From assembly GCF_000518705.1 (NCBI RefSeq), contig NZ_JAEC01000022.1, positions 1 to 64,000 of the forward strand: a stretch of 64,000 nt of DNA, given 5' to 3'. Below the pieces are notes generated by a model, which was not told the DNA's origin, made no database searches, and saw only the letters and a list, made by a program, of their open reading frames with translations. The stretch is from Shewanella colwelliana ATCC 39565. Lineage in GTDB: Bacteria > Pseudomonadota > Gammaproteobacteria > Enterobacterales > Shewanellaceae. The first letter of the stretch is position 1, and the number at the start of each line of letters is the position of its first letter. Positions 1 to 8,443 of the stretch are shown here, piece after piece. The position numbers were made by a program, and so were the translations under genes.

Positions 1-180
1 GGATTCACAACGATATCCCTATCTAAAAGCCAGTTCGACAATCCCTGTCTCTCGTTCGCAAGCATATGGCTGTTGCCAAGCTCTCCGTGTAGCAGCAGTA
101 TCTGCACATTCCTCGCCGGACAGGCGATTAGTTAAAGTGAGGATACAAATTTCAAAGACACTCTACCAACACTAATTCAG

Positions 181-228
181 CCAAATGTTAAACCACAAAA
201 AAATGCCAACACCTTCATTCGAAGGCCA
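181..228. repeat. Direct repeat, copy A
   Basis: A 48-base block starting CCAAATGTTAAACC and ending TTCGAAGGCCA. It recurs at 471-517 with one A fewer in an A-run and is otherwise identical by eye. It is preceded at 97-119 by a GTGTAGCAGCAG box that also recurs in front of copy B. Confidence 0.85.
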
Positions 229-310
229 GCTTATTTTTGTCCAAAAACGATTTAACTTTTGATTGTCAGATTGATACCCGAAAGTCTAAATCGGAGAGAT
301 AGAAAACTCG

Positions 311-400
311 GTGTAGATGCGGCTGCGGACGTTGATGGCAGGGATGCCATCGTCGAGCCTCCACGGATGGATTCACGGCGTGTAGCAGCAGTATCTACAC
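311..400. repeat. Stem-loop element with long imperfect arms
   Basis: The outer arms GTGTAGATGCGGCTGC (311-326) and GCAGCAGTATCTACAC (385-400) are complementary at 14 of 16 positions. Inside is a perfect small hairpin, GATGGCA-ggga-TGCCATC, at 334-351. I recall sequence of this kind as a dispersed intergenic repeat in Shewanella genomes; that identity is from memory and not checked. Confidence 0.65.
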
Positions 401-470
401 ATAAGCGAGCCGCAGGCTTTTAACTACAATGAAGGTTCGACTTTAAACACAAATCCCAATTCCAACACAG

Positions 471-517
471 CCAAATGTTAAACCACAAAAAATGCCAACA
501 CCTTCATTCGAAGGCCA
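471..517. repeat. Direct repeat, copy B
   Basis: Second copy of the block at 181-228, shorter by one A. The 290-base offset between copies, and the shared GTGTAGCAGCAG box upstream of each (97 and 380), suggest an old tandem duplication of a roughly 290-base unit that has since diverged between the conserved blocks. Confidence 0.85.
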
Positions 518-607
518 TTGATAAACCATGAAGCTATGGTTCACAAAACACTGACCAATACCCACTAAACCGAAGGCCAAATGCTGAAAGTGGCCCTTTC
601 GATAGCG

Positions 608-1009
608 TTAATTCGAAAACTTGAGTTCGATGACATTCCCTTCGGGATCGTTAATGTAGAGTGAGCGGCCGAAACCTTGGGCGCCATAACGCTTGGCGAA
701 TCCCTCAGTGGCAATACCGAACTCAGCGAGGTAATCCAGTAGTGCCTGTTCATCTATAGGGTTAATCAGCAGGCATACATGGTCGACGTTACGTCCATCT
801 TGCACGGGAGCTTTACCACCTAAACGGCCCAGCGCGCTATCGCAAGGCACAATATCAATCAGTGCATTGCCAGCTCGAAGCTGAGTAAGGCCTTCATTCT
901 TTAACTCACGCTCAGTGGGGCATCCGAGCACCTGCTGGTAAAAATGCAGCATGGCATCTAGCTTAGTGGTGCGAAACACCACATGGTCGAGCCCTTGAAC
1001 CTGAATCAT
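608..1009 (-). CDS. VOC (glyoxalase/dioxygenase fold) family protein
   Basis: A single-domain vicinal-oxygen-chelate protein of about 133 residues. It opens with the typical beta strand GLDHVVFRT, continues with the LDAMLHFYQQVLGC helix, and ends with YINDPEGNVIELK, whose Glu is the usual second metal ligand. The His of GLDHV and the internal VDHVCLLI His are further likely ligands. The family covers lyases, dioxygenases and antibiotic-binding proteins, so the substrate cannot be read from sequence. Two ATGs are adjacent at the start; GGAGG lies 1 base before the first and 4 before the second, so I favour the second (1009). It stands alone. Confidence 0.85.
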   Translation of the reverse strand: MIQVQGLDHVVFRTTKLDAMLHFYQQVLGCPTERELKNEGLTQLRAGNALIDIVPCDSALGRLGGKAPVQDGRNVDHVCLLINPIDEQALLDYLAEFGIATEGFAKRYGAQGFGRSLYINDPEGNVIELKFSN

Positions 1010-1020
1010 CATTCCTCCAC

Positions 1021-1053
1021 TAATACCGCCATTAATACCGCCATTAATACCGC
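1021..1053. repeat. Short tandem repeat, 12-base unit
   Basis: The unit TAATACCGCCAT is present 2.75 times in a row, directly upstream of the VOC gene start. Copy-number change here would alter spacing between the ribosome site and any promoter for that gene. Confidence 0.8.
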
Positions 1054-1172
1054 AAAATCATAGTTTAATGCTGTAATAATAGCCGATTGACAATCAGTTA
1101 ACGCCTAAATCTAACATCTTGTTCAATATTGGTAATTTGTGATTTTTTATTACCTCTATTTAAGGTAGTTTA

Positions 1173-1460
1173 ATGCAATCAGCTTTGATGGAGTCAGTTA
1201 TGAAACAAGGCAAGCACGACGCACAACTGTTAAAACTCGCCATGGAAATTGGTGTGGGCTATGCAAAAAAACGTGGGTTTGATGATTTTGATAAAGGGAT
1301 CTCCCCTAAAGATAAAGTCGAGTGTATCTACCGATTATTAGTACAAGATAAACTTATCCAGCCATTAGCCACTGACAAAGAAGATGGCCCTAATATGAAG
1401 CATAAGCTGATACTGTGGATCAGCCGCCAGCTCCCCGACGATCACCCGCTGCTCAATTAA
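1173..1460 (+). CDS. Small conserved protein, DUF5062-like
   Basis: A 95-residue basic/acidic soluble protein with the core KHDAQLLKLAMEIGVGYAKKRGF, then a lysine-rich middle and a C-terminal helix MKHKLILWISRQL. I recognise it as resembling the uncharacterised DUF5062 family of Shewanella and Vibrio; function is unknown. It has no signal peptide, membrane segment or Cys pair. Two starts are possible: ATG 1173 (AAGG 8 bases upstream) or ATG 1200 (GGAG 6-7 bases upstream), the latter giving an 86-residue protein. It is monocistronic and followed by an 11-bp inverted repeat. Confidence 0.75.
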   Translation: MQSALMESVMKQGKHDAQLLKLAMEIGVGYAKKRGFDDFDKGISPKDKVECIYRLLVQDKLIQPLATDKEDGPNMKHKLILWISRQLPDDHPLLN

Positions 1461-1474
1461 TATGACCTAGTTAA

Positions 1475-1514
1475 GAAATCAGTGCGTAGCGACATTGCAA
1501 TGGGCACTGATTTC
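1475..1514. other. Inverted repeat downstream of DUF5062-like gene
   Basis: Perfect 11-bp arms GAAATCAGTGC and GCACTGATTTC are separated by 18 bases. There is no T-run after it, so it may be a weak terminator, an RNA processing site or a protein-binding site. Confidence 0.5.
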
Positions 1515-1641
1515 ATGGCATATCAGCGCCCGCTAAAGCAAGATGTTGATCTCTATCAAGATACTCATTAATTCCCTGCAGACACCCGCCAAATAAGCTA
1601 TAGATCAGGTATCACTCACCTACTTGTCATTAGGATCCAAC

Positions 1642-4224
1642 GTGGCACTGCATGGACTAACGAGTCAGCAGGCACACACTCTGTTACAGCAACATGGCGA
1701 GAACTGCCTGCCTAAACCGCCAAAATTAAGCTTCTTCCGCCTTTTTGTCAGCCAATTCAAAAGTGCGTTTATCTATGTGCTTTTGGTGGCATTTGTCGCC
1801 TGCTTATTACTGAGCCAGTTTATCAATGCCATCTTTATCTTTGCCGTGCTTCTCCTTAATGCGCTTATCGGCACGGTGCAGGAGTATTCGGCGCAACAGG
1901 CGGCGGATTCATTGAGCAAAATGGTGCCACAGCTAAGCCGCGTGATACGAGATGGTCATCCTATTACCCTAGATAGCACCCAACTTGTGCCTGGCGATTG
2001 GGTCCTATTAAGCAATGGTGATCGCATTGGTGCCGATATTCGCTTAGAAAGTGTTAATCAATTTAAGGTCGATGAATCGGCACTAACCGGCGAATCCCTA
2101 CCTATCATTAAGACCGACCAGGCCTTTGCTGGTACCTTGGTCACTCATGGCCGCGCCGAGGGCATAGTTATCGCCACCGGTGAGCACACCCAAATTGGTC
2201 AAATTGCCGAAATGGTGCATCATGGCAGCGATACTAAACCACCACTGATGCAACGTATTGAGCGATTTACGCTGATCATCGCCCTTGCCACCTTACTGAT
2301 TATAGCGCTGATTTTTGGGTTAACCTTAATTCGCGGTGCTGACTTATCACAGATATTTCTCCTCGGGGTTGCGCTAGCGGTCTCAGCAATCCCCGAAGGC
2401 TTACCCGCTGCCATTACCGTTGCATTAGCGATTGGCATGAAGCGGATGTCAAAGGCCAACGTGATTGTGCGAAAACTGGTGGCCGTTGAGTCCTTAGGCT
2501 CGTGTACTTATATCGCCTCAGACAAAACTGGCACACTGACGGTCAATGAGATGACCATAGGCCATATCTGGTTACTGAACGGCGATAAGTATCATGTCGC
2601 AGGTACTGGCCTATCACCCGATGGCTTAGTCCATAAGCATGGTCATGGCGTGCCAGTCTCATCGGCTCAAGCCCCGGAGTTATATCAACTTGGTTTAACG
2701 GGTATTCTCGCTAATGAAGCCCACCTTGCCTTTGATCAAGATGCTGTTCATGCCGACGGCGATGGCGTTGATTTGGCATTTTTAACCTTAGGTTACAAGC
2801 TCAATCTACCAATGGATGCGACAGCCCTGCCCCCCCAAGAGCAACTGTTTGCCTATGAATCAGAAAATCAATTCAGTGCCAGTATCAATCAGATAGACAA
2901 GCAACAGGTGGTCTCCGTTAAAGGGGCTGTCGAGAAACTCTTACCTATGTGCGTACTTAACGAGGAGCAAAAGGCACAGATCCATCAAGAAACCCATTGG
3001 ATGGCGCAGCACGGCTATCGGGTACTGGCATTGGCTAGCGGCTCACTCAATCACCCAGATTGCCCGTTCCAACATCTCACCTTCCTTGGACTTGTGGCGA
3101 TGAGCGACCCGCTTAGGGAAGATGCTATAGCGGCCGTTAGGCTATGTCAGAAAGCCAAAATTAAGGTAGCGATGATCACTGGTGATCACCCCATCACCGC
3201 CTTGGCGTTATCTCAACAACTTAAACTGGTTGGCGAGCATGATAACGTGGTAACAGGTGATCAACTGAGCCAAGCGCAGCAACAAGGTGTAGCTGAGTTT
3301 GACAAACTCGTGGCGGCCCACCGCGTTTTTGCTCGGGTACAACCTAAGCAGAAGATGGAGATCACTCAATCGCTTATTCGCCAAGGGGAGTTTGTTGCCA
3401 TGACTGGTGACGGCGTTAACGATGCCCCGGCACTCAAACACGCCCACGTGGGGATTGCCATGGGCTTAAAGGGGACAGATGTTGCCAGAGAGAGCGCAGA
3501 GTTAGTACTCACTGACGATAACTTTAGCTCAATCGTCAAAGGGATCATCGAAGGACGTATTGTGTATAACAATATCCGCAAAGTGATCTATCTATTGATC
3601 AGTACCGGCGCTGCCGAGTTGCTGTTGTTTATTCTTAGTGTCTTGTTTGCCCTGCCAATTCCGCTGTTTCCACTGCAAATTTTATGGCTAAACTTGGTCA
3701 CAAATGGTGTACAAGATGTAGCGTTAGCATTTGAACCGGGCGAAGGCCACGAAATAGAGCAGCCACCACGTAAACCCAGTGAGCCAATTTTCGATCGCTT
3801 AATGTTAGAGCGTGTACTCATGAGTGCATTATGGATGGGTATGGTTGCTTTTGGACTGTTCGCACTTGCCCTAAATATGGGTGCAACTGAAGAGGCGGCA
3901 CGTAACTTAACCTTGATGCTAATGGTACTGTTTGAAAACGTGCACGCCCTCAATAGTCGCTCAGAGCGTAACTCTTTACTCGCTATGCCGTGGCTGAGCA
4001 ATCCGCTACTGCTTTTAGGTATTGTGATTGCCCAAAGCATTCATATTGGGGCCAGTTACATACCTGGGCTCAACAGTACGTTAGGAATTAGCCCCATTAG
4101 CCTAACCCATTGGCTCATGCTGCTCGCCACCGCCTTAACCCTGTTTGTGGTCGACGAGCTGCATAAGCGCCATTGGCGTCAACAGCACGTTACTGAGTCA
4201 ACAGCTGATCGTCAGCAGGAATAA
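1642..4224 (+). CDS. P-type cation-transporting ATPase (type II, Ca2+/H+-pump-like)
   Basis: A cytoplasmic-membrane ion pump of about 860 residues. Visible landmarks, in order: the N-terminal cation-ATPase domain (GLTSQQAHTLLQQHGEN), the actuator motif DESALTGES, the M4 segment with PEGLPAAITVALAIGMKRM, the phosphorylation motif DKTGTLT (Asp about 294), the hinge GDGVNDAPALKHA, and a C-terminal six-helix block with LQILWLNLVTNGVQDVALAFEP. The M4 PEGLP signature is that of type II pumps (Ca2+, Na+/K+, H+); the ion cannot be settled by eye. I prefer GTG 1642, with AGGA 6 bases upstream, over TTG 1624, which lacks a well-placed site. Its last 35 bases overlap the convergent universal stress gene. 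Confidence 0.93.
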   Translation: MALHGLTSQQAHTLLQQHGENCLPKPPKLSFFRLFVSQFKSAFIYVLLVAFVACLLLSQFINAIFIFAVLLLNALIGTVQEYSAQQAADSLSKMVPQLSRVIRDGHPITLDSTQLVPGDWVLLSNGDRIGADIRLESVNQFKVDESALTGESLPIIKTDQAFAGTLVTHGRAEGIVIATGEHTQIGQIAEMVHHGSDTKPPLMQRIERFTLIIALATLLIIALIFGLTLIRGADLSQIFLLGVALAVSAIPEGLPAAITVALAIGMKRMSKANVIVRKLVAVESLGSCTYIASDKTGTLTVNEMTIGHIWLLNGDKYHVAGTGLSPDGLVHKHGHGVPVSSAQAPELYQLGLTGILANEAHLAFDQDAVHADGDGVDLAFLTLGYKLNLPMDATALPPQEQLFAYESENQFSASINQIDKQQVVSVKGAVEKLLPMCVLNEEQKAQIHQETHWMAQHGYRVLALASGSLNHPDCPFQHLTFLGLVAMSDPLREDAIAAVRLCQKAKIKVAMITGDHPITALALSQQLKLVGEHDNVVTGDQLSQAQQQGVAEFDKLVAAHRVFARVQPKQKMEITQSLIRQGEFVAMTGDGVNDAPALKHAHVGIAMGLKGTDVARESAELVLTDDNFSSIVKGIIEGRIVYNNIRKVIYLLISTGAAELLLFILSVLFALPIPLFPLQILWLNLVTNGVQDVALAFEPGEGHEIEQPPRKPSEPIFDRLMLERVLMSALWMGMVAFGLFALALNMGATEEAARNLTLMLMVLFENVHALNSRSERNSLLAMPWLSNPLLLLGIVIAQSIHIGASYIPGLNSTLGISPISLTHWLMLLATALTLFVVDELHKRHWRQQHVTESTADRQQE

Positions 4225-5062
4225 CCAGCACATTGCTGCGAATTCGACTCAGCATGGCTTCGGCGGTATTGCCGATCACATAGCCAAGCATGCCACGACG
4301 CTGCATTGCGCCAATCACCACATAGTTGGCTTTGAGGCGACAGGAGAGCTCATAGAGGCAGAGGTCAGGCTCACCGGCAAGGATATGCAGTTGATCTTGA
4401 GGCAAACCGATTTCAGCCAACTCCTGCTGATAACGCTGGTACGCATCTTTAATGAGCGTACGAGTGTCGACCAAATCCATGTCCCTGAGTATTTTGGGCA
4501 CACGGATAATATAAGCCAGGTGCAAGGTACAGTTTGTGGCTTGAGCTAACTGCTTGGCCTGAGAAATAACACATTGATTAAGTTGTTTTTTAAGCGGTCT
4601 ATCACTGCCTAAATCAACCGCCATCAAAATTGTATTCGCCCGTGCAATAGGGTTGTTACTCAGTAAAAGTAACGGAATTTTCACATGACGAATTAGGTAC
4701 CAATCCATAGGAAGATAATGATCAGGGTGATGTAATGCCTTTACCATCAAATCAAAGCCGTGACGAATTGAGTGGTGGCAGGCATGTTCAAAAAGATCTT
4801 TGCTCCACACATCGTGAACTGGCACATCGTCAAGGTTAAGTTGTTCAAGGTGTTGGTTAATCGCAGTTCGGCGTTGCTGCATCAGCGCCAACTTCGCCAC
4901 CGCTGCAAGACGAGGATTATAATGCTCTTTACCACTAAAGGATTCGTAGCTGTAGGCAAATACTTCAGGGTGCTTTTCAAGCGCTTTGGCCAGAGTGACG
5001 CCAGCCTTTATGGCATCGGCTTGCTGCTCATCTTTTTGCGAAATAATAAAGACCTTATCCAT
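4190..5062 (-). CDS. Tandem universal stress protein (UspE-like)
   Basis: 290 residues with two Usp domains. The second ends in GAMQRRGMLGYVIGNTAEAML, which matches the ATP-binding pattern G-x2-G-x9-G-S/T (here the last position is NT); the first domain (about 1-145) has lost this motif, as is usual in UspE-type proteins. Such proteins act in survival under starvation, envelope and oxygen-shift stress. It lies head-to-head with a CPA2 antiporter and shares a 122-bp control region carrying a CRP/FNR-type site. The 3' end overlaps the convergent ATPase gene by 35 bp, so the two mRNAs are complementary there. Confidence 0.9.
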   Translation of the reverse strand: MDKVFIISQKDEQQADAIKAGVTLAKALEKHPEVFAYSYESFSGKEHYNPRLAAVAKLALMQQRRTAINQHLEQLNLDDVPVHDVWSKDLFEHACHHSIRHGFDLMVKALHHPDHYLPMDWYLIRHVKIPLLLLSNNPIARANTILMAVDLGSDRPLKKQLNQCVISQAKQLAQATNCTLHLAYIIRVPKILRDMDLVDTRTLIKDAYQRYQQELAEIGLPQDQLHILAGEPDLCLYELSCRLKANYVVIGAMQRRGMLGYVIGNTAEAMLSRIRSNVLVIPADDQLLTQ

Positions 5063-5137
5063 GGTGCTCTCCTGTCGCTAAATGATACTTTGAGCTTAGT
5101 CACACTGTGGTTTTTATGCCTTGATCTCGGTCATCAA

Positions 5138-5153
5138 AATGATCAAGATCACA
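5138..5153. promoter_or_regulatory. CRP/FNR(EtrA)-type site between usp and antiporter genes
   Basis: AATGA-TCAAGA-TCACA matches the CRP half-site pattern TGTGA-N6-TCACA at 8 of 10 positions, with a perfect right half. The same bases also read as TGAT-CAAG-ATCA, the inner core of an FNR-type palindrome. It sits 76 bp from the usp start and 32 bp from the antiporter start. Which regulator binds cannot be decided from sequence. Confidence 0.5.
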
Positions 5154-5184
5154 TTTATACGACTCACTACGGTCGGGGGCTATT

Positions 5185-6396
5185 ATGGCCATAGACCATT
5201 TTGTGCTTTCTTTATGTTTAATTTTACTCTTTGGGCGACTACTCGGGGAGATATTTAACCGACTTAACCTTCCCTCGGTCGTTGGAGAGATCCTAGCGGG
5301 TATCATTATTGGCCCAACACTGTTTAACTGGGTCTCGCCACATGAAACATTAGCCGTCATGGCTGAGTTTGGCGTGATTTTACTGCTATTTTCGATTGGC
5401 TGTGAAACCTCAGTTAAGCGACTTTATCAGGCAGGAAAAAGTGCTTTTGGTGTCGCCATTTTAGGCATCGTTTTACCCGCCTTTACGCTTGGTATCTTAG
5501 CGGTGGTATTGCTCAAACAACCGCTGTTTACCGCTATCTATTTTGGCAGTGCGTTAACGGCGACCAGTATCGGTATTTCAGTGCGCGTCTTAGCGCAAGC
5601 TAATCAATCACAAACCCACGAAGGTAATATTATTCTCGGTGCTGCCGTTATCGACGATATCGCAGGCGTTATTCTATTAAGTATACTGTTTAACTTTTCA
5701 GCGTCGGGCGAGTTGGGGCTGGTCGCCACCACCTTGCTGATCATTAAAGTCGTTGGTTTTCTGCTGCTGTCTCCCCCCATCGCACGGGGTCTGCTATATC
5801 TGTTTAGAGCCCTTAGACCCAAGGGGAACCAAACTGGTTACGAAGCCATTATTACCATTATTCTCATCAGTCTATTTGCTTGGCTTGCTCACGCCCTTGA
5901 TGCACCAGCGCTGCTGGGTGGGTTTGCCGTGGGTCTGGCCCTCAGCCGTCAATTTGTTTCACCATTAAGTCGATACCTGAAAAATCCTTTCCCCTTTACC
6001 CACCAAATGGAAAAAGCTTCAAAACCTTTAGTCGATGTATTTGCGCCCATCTTCTTTGTTTATGTCGGGATCAGTTTAAATCTCAGTTTGATCGACTTCT
6101 CAGGTAACGGTATCTTGATATTATTACTGCTTGCTGTGATTGCGATTGCCACCAAACTGGCAGCGGGATTGGCGGTAACAGGGGCTTGGGGAGCTAAAGC
6201 CGTGGTTGGCAGTGCCATGGTACCTAGGGGCGAGGTAGGCCTTGTCTTTGCGGAGATGGGGTTACAAATGGAGGTAATATCTCCGAAGCTATTTAGTGAG
6301 CTAGTGTTAATCATTGCCCTTACCACGCTGGCTGGACCTATGCTATTGAAGTGGGCACTATCAATACAAAATCGCGGCACAAAGCCACACTCCTAA
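5185..6396 (+). CDS. CPA2-family cation:proton antiporter
   Basis: A 403-residue, 11-13 helix membrane protein of the Na+(K+)/H+ exchanger family. Seen: N-terminal LNLPSVVGEILAGIIIGP, the central GAAVIDDIAGVILLSI with the paired aspartates expected at the ion site, and a C-terminal MVPRGEVGLVFAEMGL segment typical of CPA2 proteins. It ends right after the last helix and has no TrkA-N regulatory domain, unlike the second antiporter in this window. ATG 5185 follows a G-rich stretch. It is divergent from the usp gene and meets the diguanylate cyclase tail-to-tail with only 6 bases between stops. Role inferred: pH and cation homeostasis. Confidence 0.9.
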   Translation: MAIDHFVLSLCLILLFGRLLGEIFNRLNLPSVVGEILAGIIIGPTLFNWVSPHETLAVMAEFGVILLLFSIGCETSVKRLYQAGKSAFGVAILGIVLPAFTLGILAVVLLKQPLFTAIYFGSALTATSIGISVRVLAQANQSQTHEGNIILGAAVIDDIAGVILLSILFNFSASGELGLVATTLLIIKVVGFLLLSPPIARGLLYLFRALRPKGNQTGYEAIITIILISLFAWLAHALDAPALLGGFAVGLALSRQFVSPLSRYLKNPFPFTHQMEKASKPLVDVFAPIFFVYVGISLNLSLIDFSGNGILILLLLAVIAIATKLAAGLAVTGAWGAKAVVGSAMVPRGEVGLVFAEMGLQMEVISPKLFSELVLIIALTTLAGPMLLKWALSIQNRGTKPHS

Positions 6397-6402
6397 TGCT
6401 GA

Positions 6403-8019
6403 TTACAATAGCTTAATGGGTTGCACTGCGAAGCCATTTTTCCCTTGCTTTTTAGCTTGATACATCGCCTTATCCGCTTCATTTATCACCTCCATGAGAT
6501 CCTGACCATGATGAGGAAATACCCCAACGCCCACGCTGGCGCCAATGCATGCAATATTACCATCCAGTAGTTCAATCGGCCGATGCAAGGCCTCTACCAC
6601 TTGGGTCGCGAGCTTCTCTATCGCTATAAACACTTTTTCATCGTAGTAGTCATTGTCGAAATAACACCCCACAACAAACTCATCGCCGCCCCAACGCACA
6701 CAGATGTCGCCATGACGAAATGTGGCTATAATCCGTCGCCCCACTTCAACCAACACCAGATCGCCTGCATCATGCCCAAACTTATCATTCACGGGTTTGA
6801 AGTCATCCAAGTCGATAACCATCACCACCACTATTTTTCGCCGTACTCTCGCTTTATCGAGTTGCTGATTTAATAAGCGCTGTCCCGCTCGGCGATTTTT
6901 AAGGTGAGTTAATACGTCATGATCCGCCTCAAACCGGGTGTCACGCTCGCGCTGGGTGCGCTCTGTTACGTCATACATCAACACTTCAATAATCAAACCC
7001 TTATTGTTGTCATTTTCGATAACTTTAGAAAACAAGCAGTGCAACCACACATCTACGGGCTTTACCTCGCGGCTTAATTTGAGGTCCAACGCGATCGTCG
7101 TCAATGCGGTATCCGAGCGCATATCCTCAAGGAATGAGGCTAAGCCTTGATCATCTTGAAACCAGAGGGTCAATGCCTTGCCAATACAGGCATCGGCCTC
7201 CATCACTTGGCTCAACATTCTTTGACAGGCTGGATTAGCCGTAAGCAGCTCATTATTTTCATTAATTAGGCAGATGCCAGCACTCGCCTTTTCAAAGATC
7301 ATTCGAAAGCGTTTCTCTAGTTGCTCTGTTTTCTTTCTCATGGATCGCTCAGCTTCAATCGAGCTATGTAATGAGGAGATAAGCGAGTTGATCCCCTTCA
7401 CTAAACTGCCTATTTCATCGGTTTCGTGGTTGGTCAGCATGGCTAGTTTTGAGTCTTGACCAAGCTTTATCTCTTCAAATCTTTGGGTCAATATTTTTAA
7501 CGGCGAGGTTAATCCTTTATGTACAATCAACGACACCAGTAACGCTATGGTAATGGTAAGAAATAACATTATCTTGGCTTGTCGGTAGGCGACGCTCTCG
7601 GCGTGCAGATTAATGAAGTCAATGTCAGGTAAGATAAGTAACTCGCCAATTAACTCCTGCTTATTGAACGGGTGGTTAAGTACCAATCGAAAAACCTGTT
7701 CTTTTGCATCTATCGCCTCAGATCCAGTAAAAACAGTGAAACCTGGTTCACTGTTCAGCTGGGCCTGTGCAACCACGCCATTTTTTACAACCCCCTCAAT
7801 AATCTCCAGCGCCAATTGCGCATCTTGCACATACACGGCCACTGTTGCCGTGCTCTCAATGGTGGCAGAAAGTTGCTTAATGTCCTGCAATGAAAACTCA
7901 TGTTGCCGGTCCCGCTCCATAAAATAGAAAAATAGCGAGCTCAGCACAGCCACCAATGCTGTCCCCGTTACAATGGCCAAGGTTATTTTGAGATAGAGCT
8001 TATCGTTAAAGCGCCTCAA
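6403..8019 (-). CDS. Membrane diguanylate cyclase (periplasmic sensor-HAMP-PAS-GGDEF)
   Basis: 538 residues. TM1 at about 13-31, a periplasmic domain of roughly 115 residues (ESTATVAVYVQDAQLALEIIEGV, reminiscent of CHASE8 sensors), TM2 at about 150-170, a HAMP segment, a PAS domain (FRMIFEKASAGICLINENNELLTANPA) and a C-terminal GGDEF domain. The active motif is intact (RWGGDEF) and is preceded, five residues upstream, by RHGD, a proper RxxD inhibitory site, so the enzyme should make cyclic-di-GMP and be product-inhibited. The gene start overlaps the end of the PstS-like gene by 14 bp, so it is translationally coupled and last in a three-gene unit. The sensed signal is probably delivered by the periplasmic partner. 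Confidence 0.93.
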   Translation of the reverse strand: MRRFNDKLYLKITLAIVTGTALVAVLSSLFFYFMERDRQHEFSLQDIKQLSATIESTATVAVYVQDAQLALEIIEGVVKNGVVAQAQLNSEPGFTVFTGSEAIDAKEQVFRLVLNHPFNKQELIGELLILPDIDFINLHAESVAYRQAKIMLFLTITIALLVSLIVHKGLTSPLKILTQRFEEIKLGQDSKLAMLTNHETDEIGSLVKGINSLISSLHSSIEAERSMRKKTEQLEKRFRMIFEKASAGICLINENNELLTANPACQRMLSQVMEADACIGKALTLWFQDDQGLASFLEDMRSDTALTTIALDLKLSREVKPVDVWLHCLFSKVIENDNNKGLIIEVLMYDVTERTQRERDTRFEADHDVLTHLKNRRAGQRLLNQQLDKARVRRKIVVVMVIDLDDFKPVNDKFGHDAGDLVLVEVGRRIIATFRHGDICVRWGGDEFVVGCYFDNDYYDEKVFIAIEKLATQVVEALHRPIELLDGNIACIGASVGVGVFPHHGQDLMEVINEADKAMYQAKKQGKNGFAVQPIKLL

Positions 8020-8443
8020 AGCGATACACCACCTTTAATTTGTCTGTCATGTAATGGCTGGGGATATAAGCGATCCCTTGCGGTGATTGCGCTAAGGCTT
8101 CGACCAGTCGCTCAGGGGAGTCTACCGTTACAGGCGGTGATGAACGGCCAGAAAAGAGTAACCTCGCCCAGTAGGCATTTATCTGTGCTTCGCTACGATT
8201 AACGAGCTGCTTATAAAACTGTGCTTTGTCATTAGATTTTGGGGCAAGATCATAAGCCTTGGCCTTTTGACCGTTAGGAAAGGTGATATAGCGCCCCATA
8301 AAGATATCCACCACTTGGGCTTTAGTCAGTTGCTCTATGCCATTGTCTTTATGTACAACCACCAGCAGCTCCTCCCCATGCACCCATTGCCCGATAATGC
8401 ATAGGCCAAAGAGCAAGATGAGGCAGCGCAGCAGCGATTTCAT
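8006..8443 (-). CDS. Small PstS-like periplasmic binding protein
   Basis: 145 residues with a clear signal peptide (cleavage near VHG-EELL). The mature part, about 120 residues, resembles the phosphate-ABC-transporter substrate-binding fold (LTKAQVVDIFMGRYITFPNGQKAKAYDL..., then AQSPQGIAYIP), but is less than half the length of PstS, and no ABC permease or ATPase gene is nearby. It overlaps the upstream beta-barrel gene by 4 bp and the downstream diguanylate cyclase by 14 bp. I infer a signalling role, binding a small ligand and contacting the cyclase sensor domain, rather than a transport role. Confidence 0.8.
   Translation of the reverse strand: MKSLLRCLILLFGLCIIGQWVHGEELLVVVHKDNGIEQLTKAQVVDIFMGRYITFPNGQKAKAYDLAPKSNDKAQFYKQLVNRSEAQINAYWARLLFSGRSSPPVTVDSPERLVEALAQSPQGIAYIPSHYMTDKLKVVYRFEAL

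Larger units (their letters stand above)
1..607. other. Gene-free repetitive intergenic region
   Basis: No reading frame here looks like a real protein. The stretch instead contains two diverged copies of the same composite sequence, each made of a GTGTAGCAGCAGTATCT box followed about 85-90 bases later by a 47-48 base block ending in CATTCGAAGGCCA. The second copy also has a long imperfect stem-loop in front of it. The base composition and hairpins fit a dispersed intergenic element rather than a decayed gene. Confidence 0.7.

Noticed and set aside
3588..4040. 150-codon minus-strand frame inside the ATPase gene
   Set aside because: It is a shadow of the real gene in another frame; its translation has no family features and it has no ribosome site.
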